64,000 bases of DNA from Larus michahellis (GCF_964199755.1 NC_133914.1:186001-250000), one strand, 5' to 3'. Positions 1 to 13,300 are shown, numbered from the stretch's first letter. Notes: generated by a model from the sequence alone, not told the origin. Made by a program: numbers and translations.

Positions 1-4
1 GCTG

Positions 5-90
5 GGGAAACTGAGGCAAGGGGCAGTGCTGTGGTTTGCTCACACAGCAAACCAGCATCAGAGCCGAGATCCAGGCACTTGGGCCCTGAA
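5..90 (+). repeat. MIR-like SINE remnant
   Basis: The segment begins with the GGGGAAACTGAGGCA core typical of the MIR 3' half. It continues with a spaced ACACAGC and a degenerate 'cagagccgagatccaggc', in the order found in MIR elements. It is short and old. The call rests on recalled consensus only, so it is tentative. Confidence 0.5.
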
Positions 91-2782
91 GTTAGGTTGT
101 GCCATCCACCCATGTGATGCCCGGGCCCGTGCTCGCGGTGTCTGCCCAGCGCCATGCCCCTCGGCCAGGGCAGGCTGGGGGCCTCGTGCCCATGGCCAGG
201 CAGCTCGGCTGCCCTCGCACACAGCTGGGCTGCCCTGCCCTGCCAGGCAGCTGTCACAGCCCATGATGGATGGCTGCAGAGCACTTTTCTGCAGTATAAA
301 TAATGCATTTGGAAAACTCAAAAACATCTCAGCCATTGCCCTGAACTTTAATCTGATCCCGAGCAGGGGGCTTGCGGCCGCCCAGGGCTCCCTGGTGTGC
401 GTGGGAAATGGAGTTTGCTGTTGTCCGTCTGCGCCCTTGTGGGTGCCGGGTCTGTCCGTCCTCTCAGCCAAATGTCTCCGCCAGACGGAGCAGATACCGG
501 TGAGGGACCAGGCACAGGTGCAACCCATCCTGGAGACGGGCTGTGAGATGGCAGAAGGCAGGGTGATCTTGGAGTGTGTTGCTGGGGGGCCCATTCCTGG
601 CTGGGGAAGGGGTTAACAGCCCACAGGGCTCTCTCCTTTGCAGGGGGCTCCGCTCTTCCCACGCTCCGGCTCCCAAGCCTGCTCCGGCCTTGTTCCTGCC
701 AGCTGGGGAGGTCAGCGATGAGACTTGTCACTTTTCAGCAATGTGGAAAATGTCTCCTCAGCCTCCCAGTGACGGCATGTGGCGAGGAGAAGCTGGGTTG
801 GTGGGAGCTGGCCTTCTGCTAGCCTCCCCTGCTCTGCCAGTCCCCTGCACCCGTGGAGACCCATCTGTCTCACCAGGGTGCCTCAATTTTGGGATGATTT
901 ATCTGGGGTGGGGGACCATGTTTGACCCTGGAGCGAGCCCTTCCTCTTCCTTTTCTGTGGCCAAATCTCATACCAAAATTCACCTCAAAATTTTGGATTT
1001 GGTTTTCTGCAGCATCCAGGGAAGTGCATGGGGCTGCCAGAGTTCCTCCAGGCTTTTAGGATCAAGGTGGGTCCAGCCTATTCATGCCCAAGCGATGCAA
1101 ACGTACCTTTTGCATCAGGGGGTGCAGAACAGGGTCCCTGCTGTGGCTCCTGCCATGGAGCCAGCCAGCAATGGCCTCCAGGGGTGGCAGTGAAGCCACT
1201 GGTGTTGGGTGCCGCTATGGGCACCTTGTGGCTCTCGTGGGTGAGAAGGCATGGCCCTGCTGCACATCCCCGGAGTGTGTGGGATTTCCAAATGTCTGTC
1301 TCTAATCCTTGGGGGGCTGCGTAGGATTTGCATCCGATTAAAAGAGCGATTTAAAGGCCTGCCAGCTGTTGGGTCTGCAGAGGAAAACGTGCCATTTCCA
1401 GGCGCTACTGAAATACATCTTTGCCCTGAAAGTGGGGTGTTTGGGTCTGGGATGGGTTTTGCACTTTATGGAGCCAGAGCCTGCTGGAAAGGTCACTTGT
1501 GCTTCTGAGATGGAGTTGGGACCTCGTGGATCACCTGGAGCTGTGCCAAGGGCTGATGTTCCTCTTCGGAGAGCTGGGCTGTCGCGTTGTGTCCCTGGTT
1601 GTCCCTCCTGTCTGGCTGAGCCTGGGGATGGACCCAGGGTTGGAATGGGACCTTCCCCCACACTGCCCTGTTTGCACTTATGTTAAACACATCATTAATT
1701 TCTTGCTTGATGTTAAGGATGGGGCTGGATCTGACTGACCTTCCTGTGGGAAGGGAGAAGAGCTCACCATAAATCCCCAAGCAGAAAATTTCAGTTGGAT
1801 TTGGCTGAGCAGAGCCCGACAGCCGCTCCCTGGGCTTGTGTTGGATGATGAGCTTTAACTGACCTTGGTTGACCTTGGATGCTGCTCTGAGAGTCAAACA
1901 GGGTTTGTCATTCAGAGTGCCCAAACCCGTCGGGGCTGGGGCAGCCAGAGCTGGAGGCTGCGTTGGGATTGGATGCTGTGCAGGCTCCACGACATCTCCT
2001 GGGACTAAATACATCCCAAAGAGGACTGTGAGTGGGACCCCTCCCATGCATATGCTTTCTGTTAAAAATTAAGTGTGTTTTCCCCCAAAACTGTGATGTT
2101 TCAAGGCAAGGTGAGGTTTGTTGGGTTGTTCACAGCACTCTGATAGAGGATTTGAGGTAGCACTGTGACTTTTTAAAGCCCATTTTTTGAATGTAGTAAT
2201 GAATGTAGTAATCTGCAGTACCAGTGGGGATGGAGAAGCATCCAAATAACCTTGAGGAGGGAACGCTTCCAAATGAAACCTCTACTTCAAAGAAATGTCA
2301 AAATGTGGCTCCCTCCTCACAGAGCAGAATTGCCTTATTTTTTAAATGTCAGCATTTCCCAGAGAACAGCAGGGCTGTTCCAGCCCAGCTGGAGCTGGGA
2401 GCTGTGTTAGTGTCCGGGTGAGACTTCCCTGCAGAAAGTGCTCCAAAGGTGCAAATCTTCCTTGGCAGGAGCAAACAGGATCCAGCAGGTCCCATTCCTG
2501 GAGGCCAGGCTTCCCACATGCAGGCAGCTGGGGCTTCGGCAGCCCACGCTGGGGCAGAGTTAGGGCCCCAAGCTTACGGTTATTTTTATTGCTGTGTTTA
2601 TTACTTCTTAAATTAACCTCCTGGAGGCTGGTGCCTTTAAATGGCAGGGAAGGGACCTTGAGCAGCCTGTTGCTGTTGCGCAAGGTGCCTGTGCTCTTGG
2701 CACCCGCCAGGTGCACGGTGTGTGCTGTGGGGAGATAGAGATGCAAATTCAGGCTGGGTACCTGGCTAGGCTCGGCTTACGG

Positions 2783-2833
2783 CCCCGCACATGCATCTCA
2801 CCCCCCCGCACATGCATCTCACCCCCCGAACAT
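2783..2833 (+). repeat. Short tandem repeat, 20-bp unit
   Basis: The unit CGCACATGCATCTCACCCCC occurs twice in tandem, followed by a third partial copy beginning CGAACATCCCTCT. It lies in noncoding DNA upstream of the first visible NT5C1A exon. Confidence 0.75.
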
Positions 2834-4786
2834 CCCTCTGTGCCGTGGATGCTGCTGACCTACTTTCTCCACTGGGAATCCTCCTGCGGTGCTGGCTGTG
2901 GAGGATGCTCTGCCCTGCGGTCCCTCGGGGAGCGAGTGCCCGGCAGCTCTCCTACATACCCAGATAAATAACCCAGCACTGCAGGGGCTCGGGAGCAGCA
3001 GGACTCCTTGCTGAAGGCTAATGGCCGGATGTCCCAATACCTTTAATAGTTATTAATATTTTCAGCTAATAAATGGCCCATGACACCAGAGTTATTAATT
3101 AATGAGTTGGAGCGCCAAGACATGGCCTGTGACAAGTTAATAGCTAACACCCACCAGGTAGCTTAAGATGGGGAGCTGGTGGCTGTGGTTCACTTGTGGG
3201 AGTGATGCTGGTGTCGCCGATCAGCTTCTGTGTGGACCTGGGTGATGCTGTGTGTCCTGGGGGTTGTTCACCTGCTTTCTCAAAACAGTTGCTTCCAAAT
3301 GGGACCTTATTTTTCTGCAAACGCTGTGGGAAAAGGATCCCTCTAGCCGCATTGATGTTCTTAGCCTGAGCTAATCTGTGTCTAGTCCTAATCGCTCACT
3401 GCTTAATCTGTTTGCTGGGGATTTTGGGTACTGATGCAGCCTTGGAGAGGTGTCTGGGACGGACCGTGCTGTGCGACTGGCCCCGGGCACCGCTTATGGG
3501 GGCGGTGCGGTGCTAGGAATGGCACTGCCATTGACTCATTCCTGGGCGCGTCTCCGTGCTGGGCAGGATCAGCGGGGCTGGGTTTGGAGCAGAGTGAGCC
3601 CCAGGGCAGGGCCAGCCCTGTGGGGAGTGAAGATTCCCAGTGTGGATGGGGTACCTTGTTCTTGCCAGGCTGCTGTTTCTGTAAAGCTCAGCCCTAGGCA
3701 AGGTGGGAGCTTGAACTTTGGAGCACCTGGGTGTGTGAGCAGCTGGCCAAGGCGCCCTCCTGTCCCTGGGCAAACAGCATTGCTGGAGGATTACTCATGG
3801 GGTAACGTGGTACATGAGGATCCTGGAAATCACAGAGGAGCTGAGGGTGAGGTGTTACTGAAGTGCTGACAGCCTGGATTTCGCAGGCTCCCTGCGGAGG
3901 TGCATCCCTGAGCACAGCCAGAGAGCGCACGGGCTGGGACCACTCCCGGGGAGCATCCCCCTTGTGAGCCCCCAGGCGGTGTCCTGCTCCCAGGGCTCTC
4001 TGCAGGCAGAGTCTGCTGGGGACAGGGCTGCCTGCGCCACCATCCCTCCTCAGGATTTGCTGTTCTGGGAGCGAGGATTTCTTGTTGGCTATCAGTAATG
4101 AATTTGCTTTCATGCTTGCAAGTGAGTGATGGGGATTAACACCCTCCTGCCCTCTAAGGGGAGAGGGAGGACGGGTGAGGGTCAAGATGAGATTGATTTT
4201 TGTGGTGTCCCCTCTCTCCCTGCCAAGTCCCACTAGAGGCCCCTTGTTGACTTCAGTGGATTTTGGATCAAGCCCTCAAACATTAATAATAATGACTCAT
4301 AAATCATTGCTTGCACCACCTGTTTGTCATGTTTCCGCCCACAATAACTATATCAAGTATTTTTATAAGCTGAGCTGGCACGGGTTGTTTGTCACATCTG
4401 GACAGCATCGTGGGAGTGCGGATCTGGCCGAGCCACGGTGTGTGGTTTTTCCTGGCTGGAGGGGGAAAAGCCACACAAATTCCTTCTGCATGGGGTTGAG
4501 TGGTTCTCCTGGGGTAGCACGTTGGGAGCCTGTTTGCAGTGGGAGGGCTTGCACATGGTGCAAAGAGCAGAAAAAGGCTCTCACGTGTCCTGAATATGTG
4601 GAAAGGATGCATCAGGGCTTCATCTGTTGAAACATTGGAAGATCAGGGTTGCAGCTGTCTCGTTATCCTCCAGATCGCTATGGAGGTGTCACCCACCCTG
4701 TGGCCTTTCATGTTGGAAGTTCAAAGATGCCCTCTTGGGCAGCGGGGTATGGGGGCTGCCTTCCCATTTTCTCCCCTTCCCTGCAG

Positions 4787-7635
4787 CCAAAGCCCGAGAA
4801 TGCCATCACCATCGCCGTGTCGTCGCGAGCACTTTTCCGCATGGAGGAGGAGCAGAAGATTTACAGCGAGCAAGGGGTGGAGGCCTATGTGAAGTACCAG
4901 CTGGACCATGAGAACGAGCCCTTCCTCCCCGGGGCTGCCTTCCCCTTCGTCAAGGTGAGCACCCACCCACCTCAGCTGAATCTGGACTGTGGTCCTGACC
5001 CAAGAGCTTTGGGGAGAAAGGTGTGCTGTGGGGTGCTTGCGTGAGGATGGGGTGGGAAACGAGCAGCGTGGCACAAGGGGTGTAGCTACAGAGCAAACAG
5101 AGGTCAAACAAACCTCCTGGCAAGCGATGTGCTTCTTCCAAGACTGAGGAAACGCTGAATTTTCCAAATTGGCAACTGAGCCCAAGAATTGAAGAAATCA
5201 TCTCTTTGGATCATATTTAAAGTTTCCCTTTAGGGAATTCTTATATATTTTTTTTTTTAATTATTACTATTACAATTTATTTATTCTTCTAAACTGGCTG
5301 AATTTAGCTTTGCTACAGTCTTGGCCAATTTCTAATTTTGACATGTGGAAATGAGGCAATTCAAACTTTAAAAATATTTTCCAATTTCTGCCCTAGTTCC
5401 ACTGGATTTTGTGCAGTTTTGTGTGCTGGCTCACACTGAAGCAATCTCTTGCCCATTCGGAATGACTAAACAAATCCACTTAGTGGGGAGAGACTTGTTC
5501 CATTCCTGATTGCTCAAAAAACACTTATCTGTAACTTTGAGCTAATTTATTCTCATCTCCTAAAGAAAGCTTGAAACCTTTTGTGCTTGAAAATAGAAGA
5601 GTAGCTATGTGTTTTTTTCACCAAAATCAGTCTTTTTTCCCAGCTAAAGCTGCTTGCTGATGTCAGCTTGGCTCGGGGCGTAGTTGAGGTCAGGTCAGAT
5701 CCCTGGCGTTGGTGAACAGAAGTGTTTTGCTCGGTGGGAAGGGGGTGAGGGCCATTCCTGGGGCTCACTGACACCCACCCTTACCACCCCGGGGTGCTGC
5801 AGGCGCTGGAAGCGGTGAACACGCAGCTGCGTGAGCTCTACCCCAACAGCGAGGAGCTCTTCGACATTGTCCTCATGACCAATAACCATGCCCAGGTCGG
5901 GGTTCGCTTGATCAACAGCATCAACCACTATGGTAAGCTCAGAGCAAAGTGGTCCTTCACACAGGTGCTGCCGGCTTTTGGGGAGGGAGTTATTGCTTGG
6001 CAGCAAGATAAGGAGATACTTTCTCCTGTCTCTTCCTCCAAACCACAAGCTGAGCCCACTTCTCCCAGATTTCATGGGCTTGGACTGGAAGTTGGCTGGT
6101 GGTGAGGATGCTCTGGCTGCTGGCAATGCTGTTTAACGGCAGTAACAAAATTAGCCCCCATCCTGCCAAGTCTTCGGGGGCCACAGGGGAGCAGTGTCAA
6201 GGAGTGTTTGCGGGGTGACCATGCTCACTCCAGGGTCCATCTGCCCTCAGATCTGTTCATCGAGAGGTTCTGCATGACAGGAGGAAACAGCCCCATCTGT
6301 TACCTCAAGGCCTATCACACCAACCTCTACCTCTCCTCTGATGCTGAGAAAGTGAGTGAGGCCATTGAAGAGGGTGAGTCTGGGGTTCAGCTCGGGGGGG
6401 CAGCGGGGGGAGCCTGGACCCCTCAGGGGGTTGGTGCTGGGAGCGATAGCTCCAATGTCCCTGTCCCTATGTTGATGTGCAGCTGGGGTCTGCCTTGTCC
6501 CACATCCCATTCTTGATTCACCAAAGAGCCTCCAGGGAGCTCCACAGCTCTTCCAAGGCAAAGGCACTGGTTTTCCGCATTATTTCTTGTATGCAAAGGG
6601 AGGTTTATCATCTGGGGACTTGTTTTTGCTGTAAAAGGTCTTTGGGCCAAGCTGCAGGCACTATTGGGTGCATGCATTTCCTTGTAGTGTTTGCTTTCAG
6701 CCCGTCGTGTTTTGCTCTGCTCCTCAACAGATGAGCCAGGAGGCCAGGTCCTTGGGTAACTGCCGCCTGTTGCCTTGCACTTTACCTCCACAGGGATCGC
6801 TGCGGCCACCATCTTCGGCCCCAGCAAAGACCTGGAGGTGTCGGAGAACCAGCTGCGGGTGGCATTTGATGGCGACGCCGTGCTCTTCTCAGATGAGTCA
6901 GAGCAGATCGTGAAGGCTCACGGCTTGGACATGTTCTTTGAACATGAAAAGGCTCATGAGAACAAGCCCCTGGCACAGGTAGTGCTGGGGTGCAGCCAGA
7001 AAAAGCCTCTGGGAGAGACACTGTCCACAGCTCTTGCCTCTGGGAACGAGCCAGGGATCAGCACGTGGGGTGTGAAATGGGGTGGGTCAGCAGCCTGGTA
7101 CTGCTGGATTTGGCCCATGGGATGGCTGCTGCGGGCCCCTCGCTGTCATTTCTGGGGGTTTGCAGGGAGAAGGAGTTAGCCAGCCTGTCTGGCTCTGTTG
7201 GGACTGGGTGCCTGGAGGAGGGGACGGCATGGAGGTCTTGGGAGTGATGGTTTCTTCTTGCTTTGGCAGGGACCCCTGAAGGGCTTCCTGGAGGCCCTGG
7301 GGAAGCTGCAGAAGAAGTTCTATTCCAAGGGGCTGAGGCTGGAGTGTCCCATTCGCACCTACCTGGTCACTGCCAGGAGTGCAGCCAGCTCGGGAGCCCG
7401 GGCCCTAAAGACTCTGCGCAGCTGGGGCCTGGAGACAGATGAGGCTTTGTTCCTGGCCGGGGCTCCCAAGGGGCCACTGCTGAAGAAGATCCGTCCTCAC
7501 ATCTTCTTCGATGACCAGATGTTCCACGTGGAGGGAGCCAAGGAGATGGGCACTGTCGCTGCCCACGTCCCTTATGGCATCGCCCAGAAGCACAAGCGGA
7601 CGGCGCAGGAGAAGCAAACCCCCAACAGCAAGTAG
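4787..7635 (+). CDS. NT5C1A: Cytosolic 5'-nucleotidase 1A (5' partial)
   Basis: Exons 2-6 lie at 4787-4954, 5803-5932, 6251-6373, 6794-6978 and 7270-7635, all with GT/AG borders and matching phases (0,1,1,0). They give 323 residues ending ...KQTPNSK and a TAG stop. Human NT5C1A has about 368 residues, so only the N-terminal 45 or so are missing; exon 1 is not in the window. The family dephosphorylates AMP to adenosine in the cytosol, mainly in heart and skeletal muscle. Visible hallmarks are the [16 protein letters not shown] start, the acidic [12 protein letters not shown] segment (exon 5) and the [16 protein letters not shown] plus RPHIFFDDQ segments (exon 6), which are the conserved catalytic region of the cN-I family. 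Near identity to the recalled human protein favours 1A over NT5C1B. No break is seen. Confidence 0.95.
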
Positions 7636-8145
7636 TGGAGCTGGCTGGTCCCGCGGCCCCCAGCGTGCGGCGCAGACTTTACCCTGTGCACCATGCTCTG
7701 ACCTGGGTTGTGGTCTGCAAGGCAGAGAGCATTTGCCTGGCGAGCGTGAGGTTATTCCCCAGCAGGAGCCTTGCTGGGGGCACGGATGGAGGAGGGGGCT
7801 GACGAAAGTCTTCCTTTCGCCTCTGTATTCGTTGCAATGTCGTGGCATTGTCCCCGTTCCTCGTGGGGCTGGAGGCTCCCCGGCGCTGGGCAGCCCCTTG
7901 AGCCATCTCCTCTCTTCCCCGCGCTTTGCACCTGCTTCAGGGAAAATCCCTCGAGGATGGATCTCTCTTTTTGTGGACTCTTTGTGCCAGGCAGGTTTAA
8001 CCTATTGGCGTTTCTTTAAAACCCCAGGTAATTCCCAAAGCCTTTGATTTGCAAACCAAATGTTCAGGCTGAACTGTTGAACTGGAAAGTTAGGAGCACA
8101 CAAAAACCGTTCTAGCAGCCTTGAAACAAAATGTTGTCCCTTTTA

Positions 8146-8151
8146 AATAAA
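8146..8151 (+). terminator. NT5C1A: Possible proximal poly(A) signal of NT5C1A
   Basis: An AATAAA hexamer lies about 510 bp after the stop codon. Downstream GT-richness is weak, so it may be a minor site. Confidence 0.35.
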
Positions 8152-10385
8152 ATTAAGCCATAATATTGTTCCTTCGCAGATCCAGCCCCTGCTCCCTAAC
8201 CAGAAAATCTTTCATGTTTTTATCCTTCCATCAAGATTCTGTCAGCTGAACAGCTTTTCCTTTCATGCACTAAATTTGGAAAAATAGAAACAAACACTTA
8301 AATATATACGTATATTTATGTATATACATATATACGTAAATATACACACACAAAAAAAATCCTGTTTCCTGCTTGGAGCTTTGGGCCAGTGTATTGTTGG
8401 CCCGGTTTTTTTAAATTTGGGTTTCACAGTTGCATGAGTTACCACTTAAAAATAATAATCTCAGTGAGGCATCCAAAGCCCAGCTCTTGTGTGAGCCGCC
8501 CAGGGTCCGCAGACACATGCCTAGGGCTTGAATTAAGTTAAAAGCAGCCCCTAATGTATTAGGGGCATCATTTGAAGTCCACTTAGGTAAATCTGCAGAG
8601 AATTTCAGCCTGGGGGTTTTAATTAAAAGATTTCTTTTCCTTTTCTATGCTGAGCCCATATGAGTTGATAATCTTTTTCTCCTCAGCTTTTTAAAACCTC
8701 TGGTGTTTCCTAAAATAGACACCTCTGCTAGTGATGCTGGGAGAGAGAAACAAATCTCCGATTAAAAAAAACAGGAAGAGAAACCATTTGGAGAGCTGCT
8801 CTGAAAGTGGTGTGAAAATCACACTGACATTTCTGCACAAAGCCCTGTCCCAAAGGAAGCTCTCAGGAGCAAAATTTAAAGATGACTTCATTCTTGTGGG
8901 GTTTTGTTCTTTTTTGTTTTATTATTTTTTCTCTTTTTTCCAGTCAGTGTACCCTGTGGTTGGGCAGAATGGATGCCCACTGTTATCAGACAGTAGTTTT
9001 CTACAAACACCAACTTTGTGGGCTGAAGTTTTCCCAGGTATGTGTCTGCTTCTGGCTCGACTTTGTGGGGAGGTTTCAGCTAAAACAGCTCAGCCCTTCC
9101 CAAGTTAGAGCTTGAGTTACCGCACTTTTGACAAATACATAAACAAGCTAGTGATGCCTTCAGTGGCTTGGGAGACTGTTTTATCATTGCACTAAATCCT
9201 GCTCTAGCAGTGAAAAGCAGATTGCACTCTTTCCCCCCCTACACTATTTCACTTTGACAGACTGTTGTCACATATGGGTGACAAGCACCTTAGAGGAAGG
9301 TCTAAAATCCAAACAAACAAACTAAAGTCTTGAAAGAAATGAGTATCTCAGTAACGCTTCTATTAAATACAGGTTTATAAAAAGATCTTGTCTTTTTAAT
9401 GTGAACCCCAGATATTGGGATCTGAACTGTATCTCGGAGACCTTTTTGGCAGGGGGAGAACATCCTGGTCTCCCAGTAAACGTTTCCAAGGTGTTTCCTG
9501 AAGATCACATCGTGGAAGCCCAGCCAAGCCCAGCTCGCAAATGGGCTGCACCGGGGCCTCTCGCCAGCCCAGGAGGTGATGTCGCAAGAGGAATAGGGTT
9601 GTCAGCAAGTCCTTGGGAACCCCCGGCCAGGGAAGGTGCTGCTGAGCTGGGATACAGCGTGCAAGCACAGCCACTGGGGATGTGCCTTTTGGATGAGGGG
9701 TGTTGGCAGGGCTGGGCTGTGCGGGAGAAGATGTCCTGTCTGAAGGTGCTGTTAGCTCTAGGGAAGCACTGTGTTGTGGTTTTGGGGCAGGTCCCTGGAT
9801 CTCAGCAGCTTTCACCGCTGCCTTTCTGGGGCCTGAGATGCACAGGGAGCGGGGGGCAAGCTGGGGTGCAGGGTACAGCGCAGGCAGGAGTTTTAGTGAC
9901 TCTACTTAGGGTCCTCCTACTGCCAGGGCAGCTTAGGGGCTTGCAGGGAGACACTGGGCTTGGGAAACAAGCCCCAGGTGCAGTAGACCTCCCTTTGCAC
10001 CTCCTGACTCCTTCCTGGGGGGGGAGGATTTTCTGTTCCTGCAATGGCTGCATTTGCTTTTATCCACATGGTTTCCTACTTTTTTTTCTCCTCTGTCACT
10101 GCAACTGGCAGACGTGGATTTGCTGCTTGTGTCCCTTCCTCGTCTGCTCATCCGTGACATCCCCTCGGGCTGGGGGAGCAATGCGGTCCCCAGGACCGGC
10201 TGCATGAGCTGGGCACGTCTCCCACCCTGATGGGCCAGTGCGGTTGTGCCTCTTGTGCTGCGCTGGCCGATGACTGGACTTACCCGCTGTGTGTTGTTGC
10301 TGTGGGTTTCATTTCGTTGTCCTCCGGTGGTTTTTCTTGTGAATGGACTGCCGTGTTAATGAAATCCCTCTGGGTGTTTTTCTGT

Positions 10386-10391
10386 AATAAA
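10386..10391 (+). terminator. NT5C1A: Probable distal poly(A) signal of NT5C1A
   Basis: AATAAA is followed at once by a GT-rich element (TGTGTTGG) and then a pyrimidine-rich run. Another AATAAA lies at 10575-10580. Confidence 0.5.
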
Positions 10392-13300
10392 CTGTGTTGG
10401 TCCCAGCCTGGCTCTCTCTGTTGCCATTCTCACAATGGGTATTTTGGCTCCCTGGTGCAGCCAGCAAGAGAGTCAGGGGTCCCAGCTTGGGACCTCCCAG
10501 CTTTTATGGTGAAGGGGTGGGGGTGACGAGAAGGAAAAAGAGCCTTTTGGGATTTAAGGGAATTCAGAAAATGTAATAAAAAGCAGCTACCTGGGAACTG
10601 GAGACCTCTGGGAGAGGTGCGATTCCTGAGTTGAGAGATGTACTGTGATACAGCTACCTCCCTCTGCTTCGTGAACAGGCTTTTATTGTAACCTGGACTT
10701 GTGATGAAGTCCTGGATAAAAATACAATTTGGCAGACTTTTGTCAACTTGATCTTCTCCCAGCCAACAGGTGGGAGGCAGCAAAAGCTTCTTAGAGGAGA
10801 TTTATTGCTGCTGAAATACCGGGTTTATCCGAATAGCGACACTACAGTTCTGGTGTTAGCTCCTCCCTACCAATAGGGAGAACAGATGGGTTAAGGGGAA
10901 GCAACAAATTCTCCATTCGTCACCAAATATAGCCAAGGAATGTCCATAGGCCCCAGGGCAGCATCTCTGCTATGGGCGTTCAGATGGCCCTCAGCAGAGA
11001 GTGTTCTTGTGCAGCCTTGCTTGCTGGAATGCCTTCCCCAAGCCCGTCCCCTAATCCTGCCTGTTCTTCCACCAGATGCCTGGAGGAAAAAGTCAAATTC
11101 CAGCACTGATAAGGCCCATGTTCCACCGGTGAAAGTCCAGGTGGACCCAGCTCTGAGAGGTCAGGATGTCCATGCCAAAACCAGGAGCTGGCTCTGATGT
11201 TCATGTAAAGACTGTCCTGAGCCCTTAACTCGCTCCTGGGGACCAGTGTTAGCACTGGGGCCGAGGAGACAACGGGTCATGGAGAAACATGCGCCAAGGC
11301 CACGCAGGGAGGGAAGGGACATGTTTGTGCAGTTGGGTCTGTGGTATCTTGTTGGTTTGCTGCAAGCCTGAGGTTTTTTTTTTTTCTGTTGCCTGTTTTC
11401 CGAGCTTTTTCCTTCATCAGGCATCGAAGGGCTTTGCAATGAGTGTGCTTTAAAATAAAGAACATGGAGGAGGAGAAAGCGGAGGCAGAGCTGATGGAGA
11501 ATTATGCTGCCACTCAGCTATTGTCAGTGCAGATGTTCACAAGGTAATCATGGCCTTTGAACAGCAAGAACTGCTTTTCATGACGAATCCAGGATTTAAC
11601 TCCAAGAACTTGTGGAGCTTCTTGATGAGGGTGTGATGCCCCTGATGACCAGCTGCATGGCAGGGAGGTTGGGCAGAGTATGGACTCTGCTCTCCTGGTC
11701 CTCATGTACATAGGTTAAGTCATGACACCTCCCTACCTCAGTTCCCCCATCACCGTAACAGAGAACTGAATGATCCAGAGGTAACATTAGGTCTGAAGGA
11801 TGACTCCAGCTCCTTGCAGAAGAAAAGCAGAAATCCAGGAGTACTCTTAAGTGCAGTGAAACCCTGTATCTCTGCAGTGATGCCTGCATGCCCAGCAGCA
11901 TGTCCCAGTGTGTAGGGGCCGTGCAAACACAGGGCTGCCCTGACAACCCCATGGTGTTGGCCATGAAGGGTCCCAGGCTGCGCTGGTGGGGACTCCACTT
12001 TGTCCCTGTAGCGCATTTTGTTTTATGCCCTTTCTGGAGTGCAGAATAGGAGCCAACAAATGCAAGCAGGGACCTGCAGCCATCCCAGGAGGCTAAAATG
12101 TCAGGGCAGGGGACCTGGTGACAGAAATGCCCAGAGTTGGAAGAATAGATAAGAAGACCTGGCGTCAAAAGAACAAGGAAAGGGCACTTGCTATCAGCGC
12201 TAGCGGGGCCGTGCCAGGATTTGGACAGCCTGATGATCTCGTCTCTTTGACACCGCTATTTATAGCAGTGTTCACTGATGCCTCTGTCACCGGAGCCTAA
12301 AATGGTTCCCCTGTGTGCACCTGGGGCGGCTGAGCTCAGCCATGCTGTGCTGGGGGGGCCACCAACGAAGCAGTGACTCAACGGAGCGTGTATGAAGCTG
12401 CTCATCACCCTGCTGACAGAGGAAGCCGGCATCTCCCTCTGCCAAGAGGCAGCTCTGCGCTAGGCCAGCTCCTTGGAAGATGCACCAGACGGTTTCTGTT
12501 TAAGGCCTGGCCCCTCACCAGGAAGAGTCAGTGGGGTAAACAGACCCACCTTCCACCCTGCATCTTCCTCCTCCACCAAGAACTGGGGCTTGTCCAGCTC
12601 TGTCGGGGAGCCATCAATTTCCACAGCTTCATGTGAGTCCTCAAGGTAGCTGTGGGAATAGCTCTGTGCATTGCCCAGGCTGGTGGAGATAACCCTTTGG
12701 TTACTGGGCTGGACCAAAACACAAGAGGGCAAAGATCTTTAAACTGCAGAGTGAATATGCCCCTTTCCCTGCCTGGAGACTTGCCTTTTAAAAAAACTGC
12801 TTCATTTTTCCTAGTTCTGCCCAGGCCAGGGAGCGATGGAGGCAGAGGTGTCTCTCTCCTGGCTCTTTCCCGTTCCTGCAGCGAAAGCTTTGTTACCAGG
12901 GCTGCACTTCAAAGCTTTGCTGGCAGCGCTGTGCCAGTTGGGACTGTGCACATAATCCCACTGAGGAGGAGCGGAGAGGAGAGGAGGGAGTCTCCACAGC
13001 CCTGGGGCTACAGATGCCGGGTAAGTACGGCTGCACCCGCCAGGGAGTGATGGCCAGCCCCATGCTGCTGAGAGCTTGGCTGCCAAGTTTTCTGACTGGA
13101 TGACTTGAAAGGAGATGGGCATTAGTGGTTTTTTAAAAAAATATACAGATAAAATGCTCAGGGATAGATAGCATCCAGCAGTCCTGCGCCCAGGATGGGA
13201 CTTATGCTTGTTTTCCCTTAGGGAAGATTGCATGGTTATCCCTTCTGTCTGTGGCAAAAAGGGGGTGCAGAGCCCAGGACCACCTCTGAATTTTTAAGCT

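Larger units (their letters stand above)
1..4786. other. Noncoding, probably NT5C1A intron 1 or upstream sequence
   Basis: No reading frame here resembles a known protein. The first NT5C1A exon, which in human encodes an acidic N-terminus ending in a Lys-rich stretch, was looked for and not seen. The neighbouring human gene HPCAL4 was also not seen. The stretch holds a MIR-like scrap at its start, a 20-bp triplicate at 2783-2833 and an AT-rich, TAAT-rich block at about 3040-3165. A second AT-rich patch at 4270-4380 contains TGACTCA-like and CACCTG motifs. The acceptor at 4785-4786 is phase 0, which agrees with an upstream coding exon outside the window or missing from it. Confidence 0.6.
7636..10410 (+). 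other. NT5C1A: NT5C1A 3' UTR (probable extent)
   Basis: This is noncoding sequence after the TAG stop. AATAAA hexamers occur at 8146-8151 and 10386-10391. The second is followed by a GT-rich stretch (TGTGTTGGT), the usual arrangement at a cleavage site, so a long 3' UTR of about 2.8 kb is plausible. The patch at 8297-8345 is a TA/TATACG microsatellite. The long open frame at 9401-10207 shows no family likeness and is taken as chance. Confidence 0.5.

Noticed and set aside
1-4786. HPCAL4 3' end upstream of NT5C1A
   Set aside because: Human order predicts HPCAL4 on this side, but no EF-hand frame or its C-terminus is seen in the window.
9401-10207. 268-codon open frame on the plus strand
   Set aside because: There is no family likeness and the composition is biased. 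It lies in the probable NT5C1A 3' UTR.
11596-12168. 190-codon minus-strand frame
   Set aside because: No recognisable motif or splice context. Part of it overlaps a weak MIR-like string near 11725-11765.
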